NCBI GenBank assembly: GCA_036961445.1 | Contig: JBALVO010000017.1 | Location: forward strand, 1-43,090 | Source: JBALVO01 sp036961445 | GTDB taxonomy: Bacteria; Pseudomonadota; Gammaproteobacteria; Pseudomonadales; Halieaceae | Direction of reading: 5' to 3' | DNA length: 43,090 nt | In this document: piece by piece, positions 16,488-25,813 of the stretch | How the letters are laid out: each line of letters begins with the position of its first letter | Numbering within the stretch: the first letter of the stretch is position 1 | Program-made: the position numbers and the translations under genes | Notes under the pieces: model-generated | The model's database searches: none | Told to the model about the DNA's origin: nothing | What the model saw: only the letters and a program-made list of their open reading frames with translations

Positions 16488-18329
16488 ATGCCCCAGCATA
16501 TCGCCCTAAAGGATCCGCACCGTGAGTCCCGGATTTACGGCGCTCGCACCGTGTCTGCGATTGCCCTGGTGCTGGGCTTGTTGGCCATGGTTCTGACACG
16601 CTATTACACCCTGCAGATCACAGAGTATGAAACCTACCGCACCCAGTCGGATCGCAACCGCGTCCAGCTGCAACCACTGCCTCCCAAGCGGGGCCTGATC
16701 TATGATCGCAACGGTGTTTTGCTGGCGGATAATCGTCCCAGCTATATATTGTCCGTGGTACGCGAGCAGGTGACTGACCTGGACGCAACCCTGACACAAT
16801 TGCAAACGCTGGTACCCGTGTCTGAGGGCGACCTGGAGAAATTTCACAAGAAACTCAAGCGACGTCGCCCCTACGAGGCGGTGCCCCTGCGTTTTCGTCT
16901 GACAGAAGGAGAGCGTGCGCGATTAGCCGTGAACCGGTTCCGCCTGCCCGGCGTCGTAGTCGATGCCCAGTTGTTACGCCATTACCCCCACGGTGAATTA
17001 TTCTCCCATGCGCTGGGTTATGTGGGGCGTATCAATGAGCGCGAAGCGCTATTTCTCGATGAGTCTGATTATCGCGGCACGTTTCATGTGGGTAAGGTGG
17101 GCGTGGAGAAATATTACGAGGACTTACTGCACGGAGACGTGGGCTACCAGAACGTGGAGAGCAACGCTCATGGCCGGGTTTTACGTGTGCTCGAGCGGCA
17201 TGCGCCTGCGCCGGGTAAGGATATCACTCTGCATCTGGATATTCGCGTGCAGCAGGCGGCGTTCGATGCGCTCGGTGACAGACGCGGAGCGGTGGTTGCC
17301 ATCGACCCGCTCACCGGCGGCGTTCTGGCACTGGTATCGACTCCCGGCTTTGATGCCAATCTGTTTGTGAACGGGATTAGCTCTAAAGATTACAGTGCGT
17401 TGCGTGATTCTCTGGATGTCCCCTTGTTCAATCGCGCCATTCAGGGTTCATATCCGCCGGGCTCTACCGTCAAACCGTTCATGGGTATGGCGGGGCTGGA
17501 GTCCGGTTTAGTGACGCCGGACTACTCAGTGCCTGACCCTGGCTGGTATAAACTGCCCGGAGATAGCCGCAGATACCGTGATTGGATATTGCGTATTCGG
17601 GGAACCGGACACGCACCGCGGGTGAACCTGGAAATGGCCATCGCCGAATCCTGTGATGTGTACTTTTACGATCTCGCCAGGCGGCTCACCATCGACCGCA
17701 TGTATGACTATATGAATGCTTATGGTTTTGGCGATCGCACCGGCATTGATACGACCAATGAACGGCGTGGCATAATGCCCTCTACCCGATGGAAACGTGA
17801 GGCCATGGCCCAACCCTGGTACCCGGGTGAGACGCTGAGCGCTGGCATCGGTCAGGGTTATATGTTGGCCACGCCCATGCAGTTGGCGGTTGCCACCAGT
17901 GTCATGGCCAGTAAAGGACAGCGCCGCACGCCGCGGTTGCTCAAAGAAATGGATGGTGTGCTGCTGGAACTGCCGCCACTGGAGCCCGTGCTCGCCCGGC
18001 CAGAAAACTGGCTGGCGGTACACGACGGAATGCGCGAGGTCGTGCATGGCAAGCGAGGGACAGCGAAATACCTGTCCAAGGGTATCGAGTACGAAATGGC
18101 TGGAAAAACCGGTACCGCCCAGGTGATCGGTATCGCCCAGAACGCAGTGTACAACGAGGATGAAGTTGCTGAAAGACATCGCCACCACGGTTTGTTCATT
18201 GCTTTTGCCCCGATAGAGGCCCCCACGATTGCGGTGGCGATTATTGTTGAGAACGGTGGTGGCAGTTCCGCCGCTACGCCCATCGCCAGAGCGGTGATAG
18301 ACACCTGGTTGTTGGGAGAAGCTGGCTGA
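16488..18329 (+). CDS. mrdA: Penicillin-binding protein 2 (elongasome transpeptidase)
   Basis: A class B PBP that crosslinks side-wall peptidoglycan with RodA during cell elongation. It has 613 residues. One membrane anchor lies at about 22-42, followed by the pedestal domain (RNRVQLQPLPPKRGLIYDRNG-type start) and the transpeptidase domain. The catalytic serine is Ser326 in SYPPGSTVKPF with Lys329. The second motif is SCD near residue 388, and KTGT is near residue 544. Its stop overlaps the rodA start by one base (TGATG), so the two partners are coupled. Confidence 0.97.
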   Translation: MPQHIALKDPHRESRIYGARTVSAIALVLGLLAMVLTRYYTLQITEYETYRTQSDRNRVQLQPLPPKRGLIYDRNGVLLADNRPSYILSVVREQVTDLDATLTQLQTLVPVSEGDLEKFHKKLKRRRPYEAVPLRFRLTEGERARLAVNRFRLPGVVVDAQLLRHYPHGELFSHALGYVGRINEREALFLDESDYRGTFHVGKVGVEKYYEDLLHGDVGYQNVESNAHGRVLRVLERHAPAPGKDITLHLDIRVQQAAFDALGDRRGAVVAIDPLTGGVLALVSTPGFDANLFVNGISSKDYSALRDSLDVPLFNRAIQGSYPPGSTVKPFMGMAGLESGLVTPDYSVPDPGWYKLPGDSRRYRDWILRIRGTGHAPRVNLEMAIAESCDVYFYDLARRLTIDRMYDYMNAYGFGDRTGIDTTNERRGIMPSTRWKREAMAQPWYPGETLSAGIGQGYMLATPMQLAVATSVMASKGQRRTPRLLKEMDGVLLELPPLEPVLARPENWLAVHDGMREVVHGKRGTAKYLSKGIEYEMAGKTGTAQVIGIAQNAVYNEDEVAERHRHHGLFIAFAPIEAPTIAVAIIVENGGGSSAATPIARAVIDTWLLGEAG

Positions 18330-19471
18330 TGGGGGATTATGTTCGACAGATGCCGCATCAGGGTTCCCATGACCTGGCGAGGCCACCCAGTACCGCCATG
18401 CGTTTTCATATTGATGTGCCCCTGCTGTTGTTGCTTATGGCACTTACTATTTATGGACTGTTCGTCCTGTACAGCGCCTCTGGCCAGAATATGGCGGCGG
18501 TAATCCGCCAGGGGCGTTATTTTCTGGTTGCTTACGGCATCATGATCGTGGGTGCCCAGATAAGCTTGCAGCGCTATATGCGCTGGGCTCCGTGGCTTTA
18601 TTTATTGGGTATAGGCACCCTGGTGGCAGTGATGTTTTTCGGAGTCGGCGCCAAGGGGGCGCAACGTTGGTTACAGGTTGGCGGTTTTCGCTTTCAGCCC
18701 TCAGAGATCATGAAGCTGGTAGTACCCATGGCTGTGGCCTGGTTCCTGGCAGACCGTGCGCTACCGCCGCGTTTTTTGTCCATTGTGGCGGCGCTAATAC
18801 TGCTGAGCTTGCCAGCACTGCTGATTTTGCAGCAACCGGATCTGGGTACCGCTTTGTTGATTGCTGCCAGCGGCCTGTTTGTCCTGTTCATGGCAGGTAT
18901 CGGCTGGCGCTATATTTTTGGCGCCGTGGTAATGGCCGTGGCTTCCTCATGGCCGGTGTGGATGTTTGTGCTCAAGGACTATCAGAAGCAGCGTATTCTT
19001 ACTATGCTCGACCCCGAGAGCGATAAGCTCGGAGCTGGCTGGAACATTATTCAGTCCAAGACGGCTATCGGCTCCGGGGGCTGGCAGGGTAAAGGCTGGA
19101 TGCAGGGCACCCAGTCCCGGCTGGATTTTTTACCGGAAAGCCATACGGATTTTATTATCGCGGTGCTGGCGGAGGAATATGGACTGCGCGGTATACTCAT
19201 ACTGATTAGCCTCTACGTACTGATCCTGTTGCGGGGATTCTGGATTGGAGTGCAGGCCCAGACCAGTTTTGGTCGCATGATGGCAGGCAGCCTGACATTG
19301 ACGTTTTTTGTATATGTCTTTGTTAACATGGGGATGGTCGCGGGATTGCTGCCGGTGGTAGGTGTTCCCCTGCCACTGGTTAGTGCCGGGGGTACCTCGG
19401 TAGTGACACTGATGGCGGGGTTTGGCCTGCTGATGGCGGTTAGCACGGAAAAACGGATGGTGGCACGATGA
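18329..19471 (+). CDS. rodA: Rod shape-determining protein RodA (SEDS glycosyltransferase)
   Basis: A SEDS-family integral membrane enzyme that polymerises glycan strands with PBP2. The 380 residues include about ten hydrophobic segments. Family motifs are GAKGAQRW, FRFQPSEIMKL, LQQPDLGTA, the extracellular FLPESHTDFI and EEYG, and GVPLPLVSAGGTS near the end. The N-terminus carries about 30 extra hydrophilic residues before the first membrane segment; an internal ATG near residue 24 (MRFHIDVP) could be the real start. Confidence 0.96.
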   Translation: MGDYVRQMPHQGSHDLARPPSTAMRFHIDVPLLLLLMALTIYGLFVLYSASGQNMAAVIRQGRYFLVAYGIMIVGAQISLQRYMRWAPWLYLLGIGTLVAVMFFGVGAKGAQRWLQVGGFRFQPSEIMKLVVPMAVAWFLADRALPPRFLSIVAALILLSLPALLILQQPDLGTALLIAASGLFVLFMAGIGWRYIFGAVVMAVASSWPVWMFVLKDYQKQRILTMLDPESDKLGAGWNIIQSKTAIGSGGWQGKGWMQGTQSRLDFLPESHTDFIIAVLAEEYGLRGILILISLYVLILLRGFWIGVQAQTSFGRMMAGSLTLTFFVYVFVNMGMVAGLLPVVGVPLPLVSAGGTSVVTLMAGFGLLMAVSTEKRMVAR

Positions 19472-19532
19472 CAGCCTGTCCTGAGCGCTTGCCGAAATTT
19501 ACTTTTCATTCAAATATATTGAGTTTTAGCTT

Positions 19533-20528
19533 ATGTCGGTACGCCTGAAGATTGCACTGGTATTTTCCTGTTTGTGGACGACGCTGTCCTGCGCCGCGGA
19601 CAATTATGACGTCAACCCGGCCGCCCTGGTGGTGGTTGATGAGTTGGTGCAAGAGGAGGGCTTTGATCGCGAGGAGTTAATCCAGGTGTTCAGTCAGGCC
19701 CAGAGGCAGGAGAGTATTCTCAAGGCTATCGCCCGACCTGCGGAAAAGACCAAGGCCTGGTACGAGTATCGCGAAATTTTCCTGAATAAGAAACGTGAGG
19801 AAGAGGGCGTGGTCTTCTTTTCCGAGCATGCCCAGACGTTGGCCCGCGCCGAGCGGGAGCTGGGTGTTCCGGCCGAAATTATTGTGGCGATTATTGGCGT
19901 AGAAACCTACTACGGCAGGATTGCCGGTAGTTATCGGGTAATAGATGCCTTGTCTACCCTGGCATTTGACTATCCCAGGCGCTCTGAATTTTTTACCAAG
20001 GAATTGAAAAATTATTTGCTCCTGACTCGTGAGCAGGGCTTTGATCCGTTAGCGTTGACCGGCTCCTATGCCGGTGCCATGGGCTATGGCCAGTTCATGC
20101 CCAGCAGTTACCGTGAATATGCGATTGATTTTGACGATGACGGGGTGGTCGATATCTGGAATAACCCGGTGGATGCCATCGGTAGTGTCGCCAATTATTT
20201 CAAAGCCCACGGCTGGCGTCAGGGAGGCCCGGTGGTGTTTGCCGCAGAGGCTCCAGCGGACGCACCGGAAGAGCTGTTTGTGCGAACCAGGGCTGAGCTA
20301 AAACCTGTGCGTACCGTAGCCGAGTTTGCCCAGGCCGGTGTCGTTGCCCGACAGGAGCTGGATCCCGAGGCGATGGCCACCGCTATGAAGTTCGAACTCG
20401 AAAAGGGTTACGAGTACTGGCTGGGTTTACATAATTTTTACGTGATTACCCGCTATAACCACAGTGCCATGTATGCCATGAGCGTTTACCAGTTGAGCCA
20501 GCGACTCGCCGCGCGGGCGGCTGAGTGA
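19533..20528 (+). CDS. mltB: Lytic murein transglycosylase B
   Basis: Cleaves the glycan strand of peptidoglycan to 1,6-anhydro products. It has 331 residues with an N-terminal export signal (hydrophobic to about residue 20, ending CAADNYD). The signal ends in SCAAD, which could be a lipobox-like site, though LSCA is not ideal. The catalytic Glu is in IIGVETYYG near residue 123. SYAGAMGYGQFMPSSYREYA and DIWNNPVDAIGSVANYFKAHGW are the classic MltB motifs. Its stop overlaps the rlpA GTG start by four bases. It sits among elongasome and hydrolase genes, as in Pseudomonas. Confidence 0.96.
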   Translation: MSVRLKIALVFSCLWTTLSCAADNYDVNPAALVVVDELVQEEGFDREELIQVFSQAQRQESILKAIARPAEKTKAWYEYREIFLNKKREEEGVVFFSEHAQTLARAERELGVPAEIIVAIIGVETYYGRIAGSYRVIDALSTLAFDYPRRSEFFTKELKNYLLLTREQGFDPLALTGSYAGAMGYGQFMPSSYREYAIDFDDDGVVDIWNNPVDAIGSVANYFKAHGWRQGGPVVFAAEAPADAPEELFVRTRAELKPVRTVAEFAQAGVVARQELDPEAMATAMKFELEKGYEYWLGLHNFYVITRYNHSAMYAMSVYQLSQRLAARAAE

Positions 20529-21331
20529 TTGTTCGCGGTTTATGTTGTGTTATCGCTATTTGCGCGATGCTGTTGTTTGGCTGCACTGCTACGCCCCCAC
20601 CAGCTCCAGAGTCGCGCTATGGAGATGCCCATGACGCCGCGCCGCTAAAAGCGGTGAATGCAGCTGATGTGGCCGATGCGACACCACGTCCTGACCCTAT
20701 ACTGGCAGTTGGCAACAAGAGTCCCTATACGGTTAACGATGTTACTTATGAGGTTTTGCAGGACTACCGTAATTATCGCGAACGCGGTATTGCGTCCTGG
20801 TATGGCGCTAAATTTAACGGGCACGAAACGTCCAATGGCGAGATATTCGATCTCTACCAGGCCAGCGCCGCCCACAAGACGCTGCCCATTCCCAGTTACG
20901 CACGGGTGACCAACCTCGATAATGGTAAAAGCGTGGTGGTGCGCATCAATGACCGTGGCCCGTTTCACTCCGAGCGACTAATCGATTTATCCTATGGCGC
21001 TGCGGTCAAACTGGGTTATATGGAGAGTGGCACTGCCCCAGTGGAAGTCGAGGTTCTCGATATTGTTGGAGTTGATGATCGTCGCGACGCTACCAGTGGC
21101 AACTACCGGTATCTGCAACTCGGCGCTTTTGGCACTGAGAATTCGGCCCAACAATTACGCGGTAAATTGCAGGCCTTGTTGTCGGCCCCGGTGTTTATCA
21201 GCGAAGTAGAGGCTGGCGGTAGTTTGCTCTACCGGGTGCGTATTGGACCAGTGGCCGATAACGATGAATTGTTGGTGGTACAGCAACAATTGCAGGACGG
21301 CGGCTACGAAGCTGGCCAGCCTCTGCCTTAG
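20525..21331 (+). CDS. rlpA: Septal ring lytic transglycosylase RlpA, lipoprotein
   Basis: An outer-membrane lipoprotein of 268 residues that, in Pseudomonas, cleaves stem-peptide-free glycan at the septum. The signal ends in the lipobox LLFGC, with the lipidated cysteine at residue 20. The double-psi beta-barrel domain spans about 80-180 (GIASWYGAKFNGHETSNGE, YARVTNLDNGKSVVVRINDRGP). A C-terminal SPOR domain (about 190-265, YLQLGAFGTENSAQQL and LYRVRIGPV) should bind denuded glycan at the division site. The start is GTG, inside the mltB stop (GTGA). Confidence 0.96.
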   Translation: MIVRGLCCVIAICAMLLFGCTATPPPAPESRYGDAHDAAPLKAVNAADVADATPRPDPILAVGNKSPYTVNDVTYEVLQDYRNYRERGIASWYGAKFNGHETSNGEIFDLYQASAAHKTLPIPSYARVTNLDNGKSVVVRINDRGPFHSERLIDLSYGAAVKLGYMESGTAPVEVEVLDIVGVDDRRDATSGNYRYLQLGAFGTENSAQQLRGKLQALLSAPVFISEVEAGGSLLYRVRIGPVADNDELLVVQQQLQDGGYEAGQPLP

Positions 21332-21403
21332 CATTCTTTCGCTCGGGGCACGCATGGGTTACCATTCGCCGCTTCCTATCCCTTCCCACGGTTTCTTGTT
21401 TAT

Positions 21404-22564
21404 ATGACTCGATTAGCATTTTTATTGTTGCTGTCAATTTCAGCTTTCAGTGTGCAGGGCGCAACTGCTGTGCCTTCGCCACCTCAGGTGGCGGCCAAGG
21501 CCTATTTTTTGATAGATGCTGCCAGTGGCAAGGTGCTGGCTGAGCATAATGCCGATATGCCGCTACCGCCAGCCAGCCTCACCAAAATGATGACCAGCTA
21601 TGTGCTGGCCAAGGAAATTCAGGAGGGGCGCGTTAACGATAGCGATATGGTGACCGTTAGTGAAAATGCCTGGTCCCAGAATCCACTGTTCAACGGCTCA
21701 TCGCTGATGTGGATCGAACCAGGTAAGGATGTATCTGTTGAGGACCTGCAGCGCGGCGTTATTATTTCCTCTGGCAATGACGCCACTGTGGCCATAGCGG
21801 AGCATGTGGCGGGCAGCGAGGCCGTATTTGCCGAAATGATGAACACCAATGCCCAGAACTTGGGTATGGCTGATACCTATTATGTGAATTCTCATGGCCT
21901 GCCCCACCCGGATCACATCACCACGGCGCGCGACCTGGCTCTGCTCGCCAAGGCCATGATTAATGATCATCCGCAGCAATACGCTATCTATAAAGAGCGT
22001 GAATTTACCTACAACAATATCAGGCAATACAATCGCAACACATTGATGTCGGAAGACCCCACTGTGGACGGGTTGAAGACCGGACACACGCAGGAGGCGG
22101 GATATTGTCTGGTGGCCTCTGCTGAGCGTCGCGGCATGCGCTTGATCTCTGTGGTGATGGGAACAAGCAGCACTCAGGCTCGCAAGAATGAGACGCGTAG
22201 TTTGTTAAATTACGGTTTCCGTTTTTACGAGACAAGCCCTGTGTTTGAGCCCATGACAGAACTGGATAAGCCACGAATCTGGAAGGGACAGGAAGACTAC
22301 GTCGCAGTGGGCTTGCTGGAACAGGTGGTATTGACCCTGCCACGGGGTAAACAGAAAGACCTAGTCACTACAGTAGAAGTTGATGATGAACTGCTCGCGC
22401 CAATCACGGTGGGCGACGCCGTGGGGTCGGTCACGGTGAGCCTGGATGGTGAGACGGTGTTTAGTGGGCCCGTTGTGGCTTTACAGACAATAGAGCCCGG
22501 CGGTTTCTTTGCCCGCTTGTGGGATATGATCCTGATGTGGGTCGCCAGCTTGTTCAGTGCCTGA
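21404..22564 (+). CDS. dacA: D-alanyl-D-alanine carboxypeptidase (PBP5/6 type)
   Basis: Trims the terminal D-Ala from peptidoglycan stem peptides in the periplasm. It has 386 residues with a cleavable signal peptide (MTRLAFLLLLSISAFSVQG). The active-site motifs are SLTK (residues about 60-63), SSGND (SxN) and KTGHT. The C-terminal PBP5 beta domain (about 275-365) is followed by a terminal amphipathic helix (FFARLWDMILMWVASLFS) that anchors family members to the inner membrane. It is followed by ybeD and lipB, the usual order. Confidence 0.97.
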   Translation: MTRLAFLLLLSISAFSVQGATAVPSPPQVAAKAYFLIDAASGKVLAEHNADMPLPPASLTKMMTSYVLAKEIQEGRVNDSDMVTVSENAWSQNPLFNGSSLMWIEPGKDVSVEDLQRGVIISSGNDATVAIAEHVAGSEAVFAEMMNTNAQNLGMADTYYVNSHGLPHPDHITTARDLALLAKAMINDHPQQYAIYKEREFTYNNIRQYNRNTLMSEDPTVDGLKTGHTQEAGYCLVASAERRGMRLISVVMGTSSTQARKNETRSLLNYGFRFYETSPVFEPMTELDKPRIWKGQEDYVAVGLLEQVVLTLPRGKQKDLVTTVEVDDELLAPITVGDAVGSVTVSLDGETVFSGPVVALQTIEPGGFFARLWDMILMWVASLFSA

Positions 22565-22609
22565 TCATTGTTGAGTGGGGCTGCTAACCCGGTTGCGGAG
22601 TAATGGCGT

Positions 22610-22894
22610 ATGGAGGATCACTCATTGGAGCAACAAGAACCCCCCAAAATTGAGTTTCCCTGTGACTACCCGATTAAAGTTCTGGGCAGTAGCAGTGAGG
22701 CCTTCGAAGAAATTATTTTCGAGGTATTCGAGCGCCACGCCCCGGGCTTTGATCAGCTGGCAGTGACGGCGAATACCAGCAGTAAGGGCACCTTCACTTC
22801 GCTCACTATTACCATAACTGCAACTGGCCCAGAGCAGCTGGAAGCTCTGCATCAGGACCTGCTGGCCAGCGGTCATGTAAAAATGGTGATCTAG
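22610..22894 (+). CDS. ybeD: YbeD family protein (DUF493)
   Basis: A 94-residue cytosolic protein with a ferredoxin-like alpha/beta fold, typically found between dacA and lipB and of uncertain role. Visible motifs are FPCDYPIKVLG, SSKGTFTSLTITI and the C-terminal HVKMVI. GGAG lies nine bases before the ATG. It ends three bases before the lipB start. Confidence 0.93.
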   Translation: MEDHSLEQQEPPKIEFPCDYPIKVLGSSSEAFEEIIFEVFERHAPGFDQLAVTANTSSKGTFTSLTITITATGPEQLEALHQDLLASGHVKMVI

Positions 22895-22897
22895 GGC

Positions 22898-23518
22898 GTG
22901 TCAACGCCAGATCTTGTGTTGCGCGAGTTGGGCCAGGTGGAATATGCCCCCACGCTTGCTGCCATGAAGCAATTTACCGATGAGCGTACGGCCGAGACTG
23001 CCGACGAGCTTTGGTTGCTGCAACACCCCCGGGTGTTCACCCAGGGGCAGGCGGGCAAGGCCGAGCATGTGCTGGCTCCTGGGGATATTCCCGTTATTCA
23101 GGTAGATCGGGGAGGGCAGGTTACCTACCACGGCCCCGGCCAGTGGGTGGTTTACCTGTTGGTAGATATCCGGCGTCAGCAGCTTGGTGTTCGTGGCCTG
23201 GTGGATTTGATAGAGCGCAGTATCGTGCAGTTGTTGCGGGAATACGCTATCCATGCGGTGGCGCGCGCGGGTGCTCCGGGCGTTTATGTCGGAGAAGAAA
23301 AAATTGCTGCACTGGGACTGCGCATACGCCGCGGCTGCAGCTACCATGGTCTGTCGTTGAATGTGGACATGGATCTTGAGCCTTTTCAGCGCATCAATCC
23401 CTGCGGTTATCAAGACTTACGCGTGACCTCCATGGCTAAACAGCTGTCTCCGAATGTTGTCCAAATGAATACCGTTGGACAAAGGCTGTTGGCAGTTTTG
23501 GCCAGCGAGTTGCGCTGA
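22898..23518 (+). CDS. lipB: Octanoyl-[acyl-carrier-protein]-protein N-octanoyltransferase LipB
   Basis: Moves the octanoyl group from ACP to lipoyl domains, the first step of lipoate synthesis. It has 206 residues. DRGGQVTYHGPGQWVVYLLVD is the family signature. The catalytic lysine is in EEKIAALGLRI and the acyl-cysteine is in NPCGYQD. The start is GTG at 22898, three bases after ybeD. Unusually, lipA does not follow; prfC is next and no lipA lies in the window. Confidence 0.96.
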   Translation: MSTPDLVLRELGQVEYAPTLAAMKQFTDERTAETADELWLLQHPRVFTQGQAGKAEHVLAPGDIPVIQVDRGGQVTYHGPGQWVVYLLVDIRRQQLGVRGLVDLIERSIVQLLREYAIHAVARAGAPGVYVGEEKIAALGLRIRRGCSYHGLSLNVDMDLEPFQRINPCGYQDLRVTSMAKQLSPNVVQMNTVGQRLLAVLASELR

Positions 23519-23666
23519 GGTGGTTCCCGGGCCATTTTTATACGCTACGCCCTTTTCTGCCTAGCGCCATTCAGCTTGATGATTCGCAGTGGGCAGGCGT
23601 TGCCGGCAAGGCACTGCGTCCGACAGGGAAAGGGCGTATAATTCGCGATTTTTTATGGGAAGCTAC

Positions 23667-25244
23667 ATGTCAGACCTCGGCAAAGCGATCGCCGCCAGAC
23701 GCACCTTTGCGATTATTTCGCACCCGGATGCGGGTAAGACCACTATCACGGAGAAACTGCTGCTGTTGGGCAACGCCATTCAGGTAGCGGGCAGCGTCAA
23801 GGGCAAAAAGGGTCCCAAGGCGACTTCCGACTGGATGAGTATGGAGCAGGAGCGTGGGATATCGGTGACCTCTTCGGTTATGCAGTTTCCTTATCAGGGA
23901 CGCACCGTAAACTTGCTGGATACCCCGGGGCACGAGGATTTCTCCGAGGACACCTATCGCACCCTCACTGCCGTAGACTCAGCCCTGATGGTTATCGATG
24001 GCGCTAAAGGTGTAGAGGATCGCACCATCAAATTGATGAACGTGACGCGGCTGCGCGACACGCCAATTTTCAGTTTCGTCAATAAAATGGATAGGGATAT
24101 CCGCGACCCTATCGATCTTCTGGACGAAATTGAGGCGGTATTGCAGATACGGGGTGCGCCCATCAACTGGCCTATCGGCATGGGTAAGGATTTCAAGGGC
24201 GTCTATAACTTCTACACTGATGTGATTCACCTGTTTACGCCAGGCCAGGGCGCGATATTGTCCGACGACAAGCGCATAGAGGGTCTGGATTCGGACCAGG
24301 CCAGGACTCTGTTGGGCGATGAATACGATGACCTTGCCGAAGAAATAGAGCTGGTACGTGGCGCCAGTCATGAATTTGAACTGGATGCCTTTCTTGCGGG
24401 TAAGCTGAGCCCGGTATTTTTCGGCACGGCCCTGGGTAATTTCGGGGTGCGGGAAATGCTTGATGATTTTGTGCAGTGGGCACCGCCGCCGCAGGGCCGT
24501 GACACCACAAATCGCACAGTGGCAGCGGATGAGAAAACGTTCAGTGGCTTCGTGTTCAAAATCCAGGCGAATATGGACCCGCGGCACCGCGACCGGATCG
24601 CCTTTATGCGGGTGTGCTCCGGCCGTTACAGCAAAGGGATGAAAATGCGCCATGTGCGTGTGGGCAAGGAGGTAAAAATTGCCGATGCGGTGACCTTCAA
24701 GGCGGGCGAGCGGGTGCTGGTAGAGGACGCGGTGTCCGGCGATATTATTGGCCTGCACAACCACGGCACCATACAGATTGGCGATACCTTCACCGAAGGT
24801 GAAGAGTTGCAGTTTACCGGCGTGCCGCACTTCGCCCCGGAACTGTTTCGCCGCATTCGGCTCATTGACCCTATGAAAGCCAAGCAGCTGCAGCGCGGAT
24901 TGCAACAGTTATCGGAGGAGGGTTCCACCCAGGTATTTGCTCCCATCACCACCACGGATCTTGTGGTCGGTGCCGTCGGGCAATTGCAGTTTGATGTGGT
25001 GGCTTATCGACTCAATGACGAATACAAGGTTGAGGCTATTTACGAGCCGGTCAATGTGTACACCGCGCGTTGGATTCTGTGTGACGATGAGCGCAAGCTG
25101 GAGGAGTTTCGCAGGAAAGCCGCTGAGCACCTCTCCGTAGACGGCGGCGGCCATCTCACCTATTTGGCGCCTACCAGGGTTAATTTGGCGTTGATGGAAG
25201 AGCGTTGGCCTGATGTGGAGTTTCGCTCTACGCGTGAACATTGA
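23667..25244 (+). CDS. prfC: Peptide chain release factor 3
   Basis: A translational GTPase that removes RF1 or RF2 from the ribosome after peptide release. GTPase motifs are HPDAGKTT (G1), DTPGHEDF (G3) and NKMDRD (G4). The 525-residue length fits (E. coli 529). The ATG at 23667 was chosen because homologues begin MSDLGKAIAARRTFA and GGGAAG precedes it. The open frame extends to 23589 without similarity, and an ATG four codons upstream is possible. The 148-base gap after lipB suggests its own promoter. Confidence 0.97.
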   Translation: MSDLGKAIAARRTFAIISHPDAGKTTITEKLLLLGNAIQVAGSVKGKKGPKATSDWMSMEQERGISVTSSVMQFPYQGRTVNLLDTPGHEDFSEDTYRTLTAVDSALMVIDGAKGVEDRTIKLMNVTRLRDTPIFSFVNKMDRDIRDPIDLLDEIEAVLQIRGAPINWPIGMGKDFKGVYNFYTDVIHLFTPGQGAILSDDKRIEGLDSDQARTLLGDEYDDLAEEIELVRGASHEFELDAFLAGKLSPVFFGTALGNFGVREMLDDFVQWAPPPQGRDTTNRTVAADEKTFSGFVFKIQANMDPRHRDRIAFMRVCSGRYSKGMKMRHVRVGKEVKIADAVTFKAGERVLVEDAVSGDIIGLHNHGTIQIGDTFTEGEELQFTGVPHFAPELFRRIRLIDPMKAKQLQRGLQQLSEEGSTQVFAPITTTDLVVGAVGQLQFDVVAYRLNDEYKVEAIYEPVNVYTARWILCDDERKLEEFRRKAAEHLSVDGGGHLTYLAPTRVNLALMEERWPDVEFRSTREH

Positions 25245-25254
25245 CCCCGGGTAT

Positions 25255-25272
25255 CGCCGGTGCCAACCGGCG
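25255..25272. terminator. Hairpin between convergent prfC and glutathione peroxidase gene
   Basis: CGCCGGT (25255-25261) pairs perfectly with ACCGGCG (25266-25272) around a four-base loop, between two converging stop codons. No T-tract follows on either strand, so it is a plausible but unproven shared terminator. Confidence 0.45.
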
Positions 25273-25289
25273 CAGGGCTATTGTGGGTG

Positions 25290-25775
25290 TCAGCCGAGTA
25301 ATTTCTTCACATCTTTTTCGATGTCTTTAGGCTTTGCAGTGGGGGCGTAGCGCTTCAAAACATCGCCCTGGTCATCCACCAGAAATTTGGTAAAGTTCCA
25401 CTTGATACGCTCACTCCCTAGTGCGCCTGGAGCCTCTTTTTTGAGGTGCTTGAACAGAGGGTCAGTGCCGCTACCATTTACTTCGATTTTGCCAAACATG
25501 GGGAAGCTTACCCCGTAATTGAGCTGGCAGAATTCCATAATCTCATCGTTGCTTCCGGGGTCCTGCTTGCCGAATTGATTACACGGGAAGCCAAGAATCT
25601 CCAGTCCCTGGTCCTTGTACTTTTCGTACATCTCTTCCAGTCCTTCGAACTGTGGCGTAAAGCCACATTTGGAAGCGGTGTTGACCACCAGCAGCACTTT
25701 TCCCTTGTAGTCATTCAGGGACTTTTTGCTGCCACCTGTTGTTTCGCAGCTGAAATCATAAATATTGGTTGTCAT
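25290..25775 (-). CDS. Glutathione peroxidase family protein (BtuE/Gpx type)
   Basis: A 161-residue thiol peroxidase that reduces hydroperoxides, probably with thioredoxin or glutathione. The peroxidatic cysteine is in VNTASKCGFTPQ near residue 37. The resolving region GFPCNQFGKQDPG and the KWNFTKFLVD motif with catalytic Trp/Asn are present. It uses Cys rather than selenocysteine and has no signal peptide, so it is cytosolic. It is followed upstream (39 bases) by the desaturase gene on the same strand, a combination that could protect newly made unsaturated lipids; that link is inference. Confidence 0.93.
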   Translation of the reverse strand: MTTNIYDFSCETTGGSKKSLNDYKGKVLLVVNTASKCGFTPQFEGLEEMYEKYKDQGLEILGFPCNQFGKQDPGSNDEIMEFCQLNYGVSFPMFGKIEVNGSGTDPLFKHLKKEAPGALGSERIKWNFTKFLVDDQGDVLKRYAPTAKPKDIEKDVKKLLG

Positions 25776-25813
25776 AGCAGTTTGCCTGTCATTTGAGTTT
25801 GATGAGCCGCGCT

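Noticed and set aside
17526..18386. A 286-codon minus-strand frame antisense to mrdA
   Set aside because: mrdA carries complete PBP2 motifs in the opposite frame. The antisense frame has no family resemblance.
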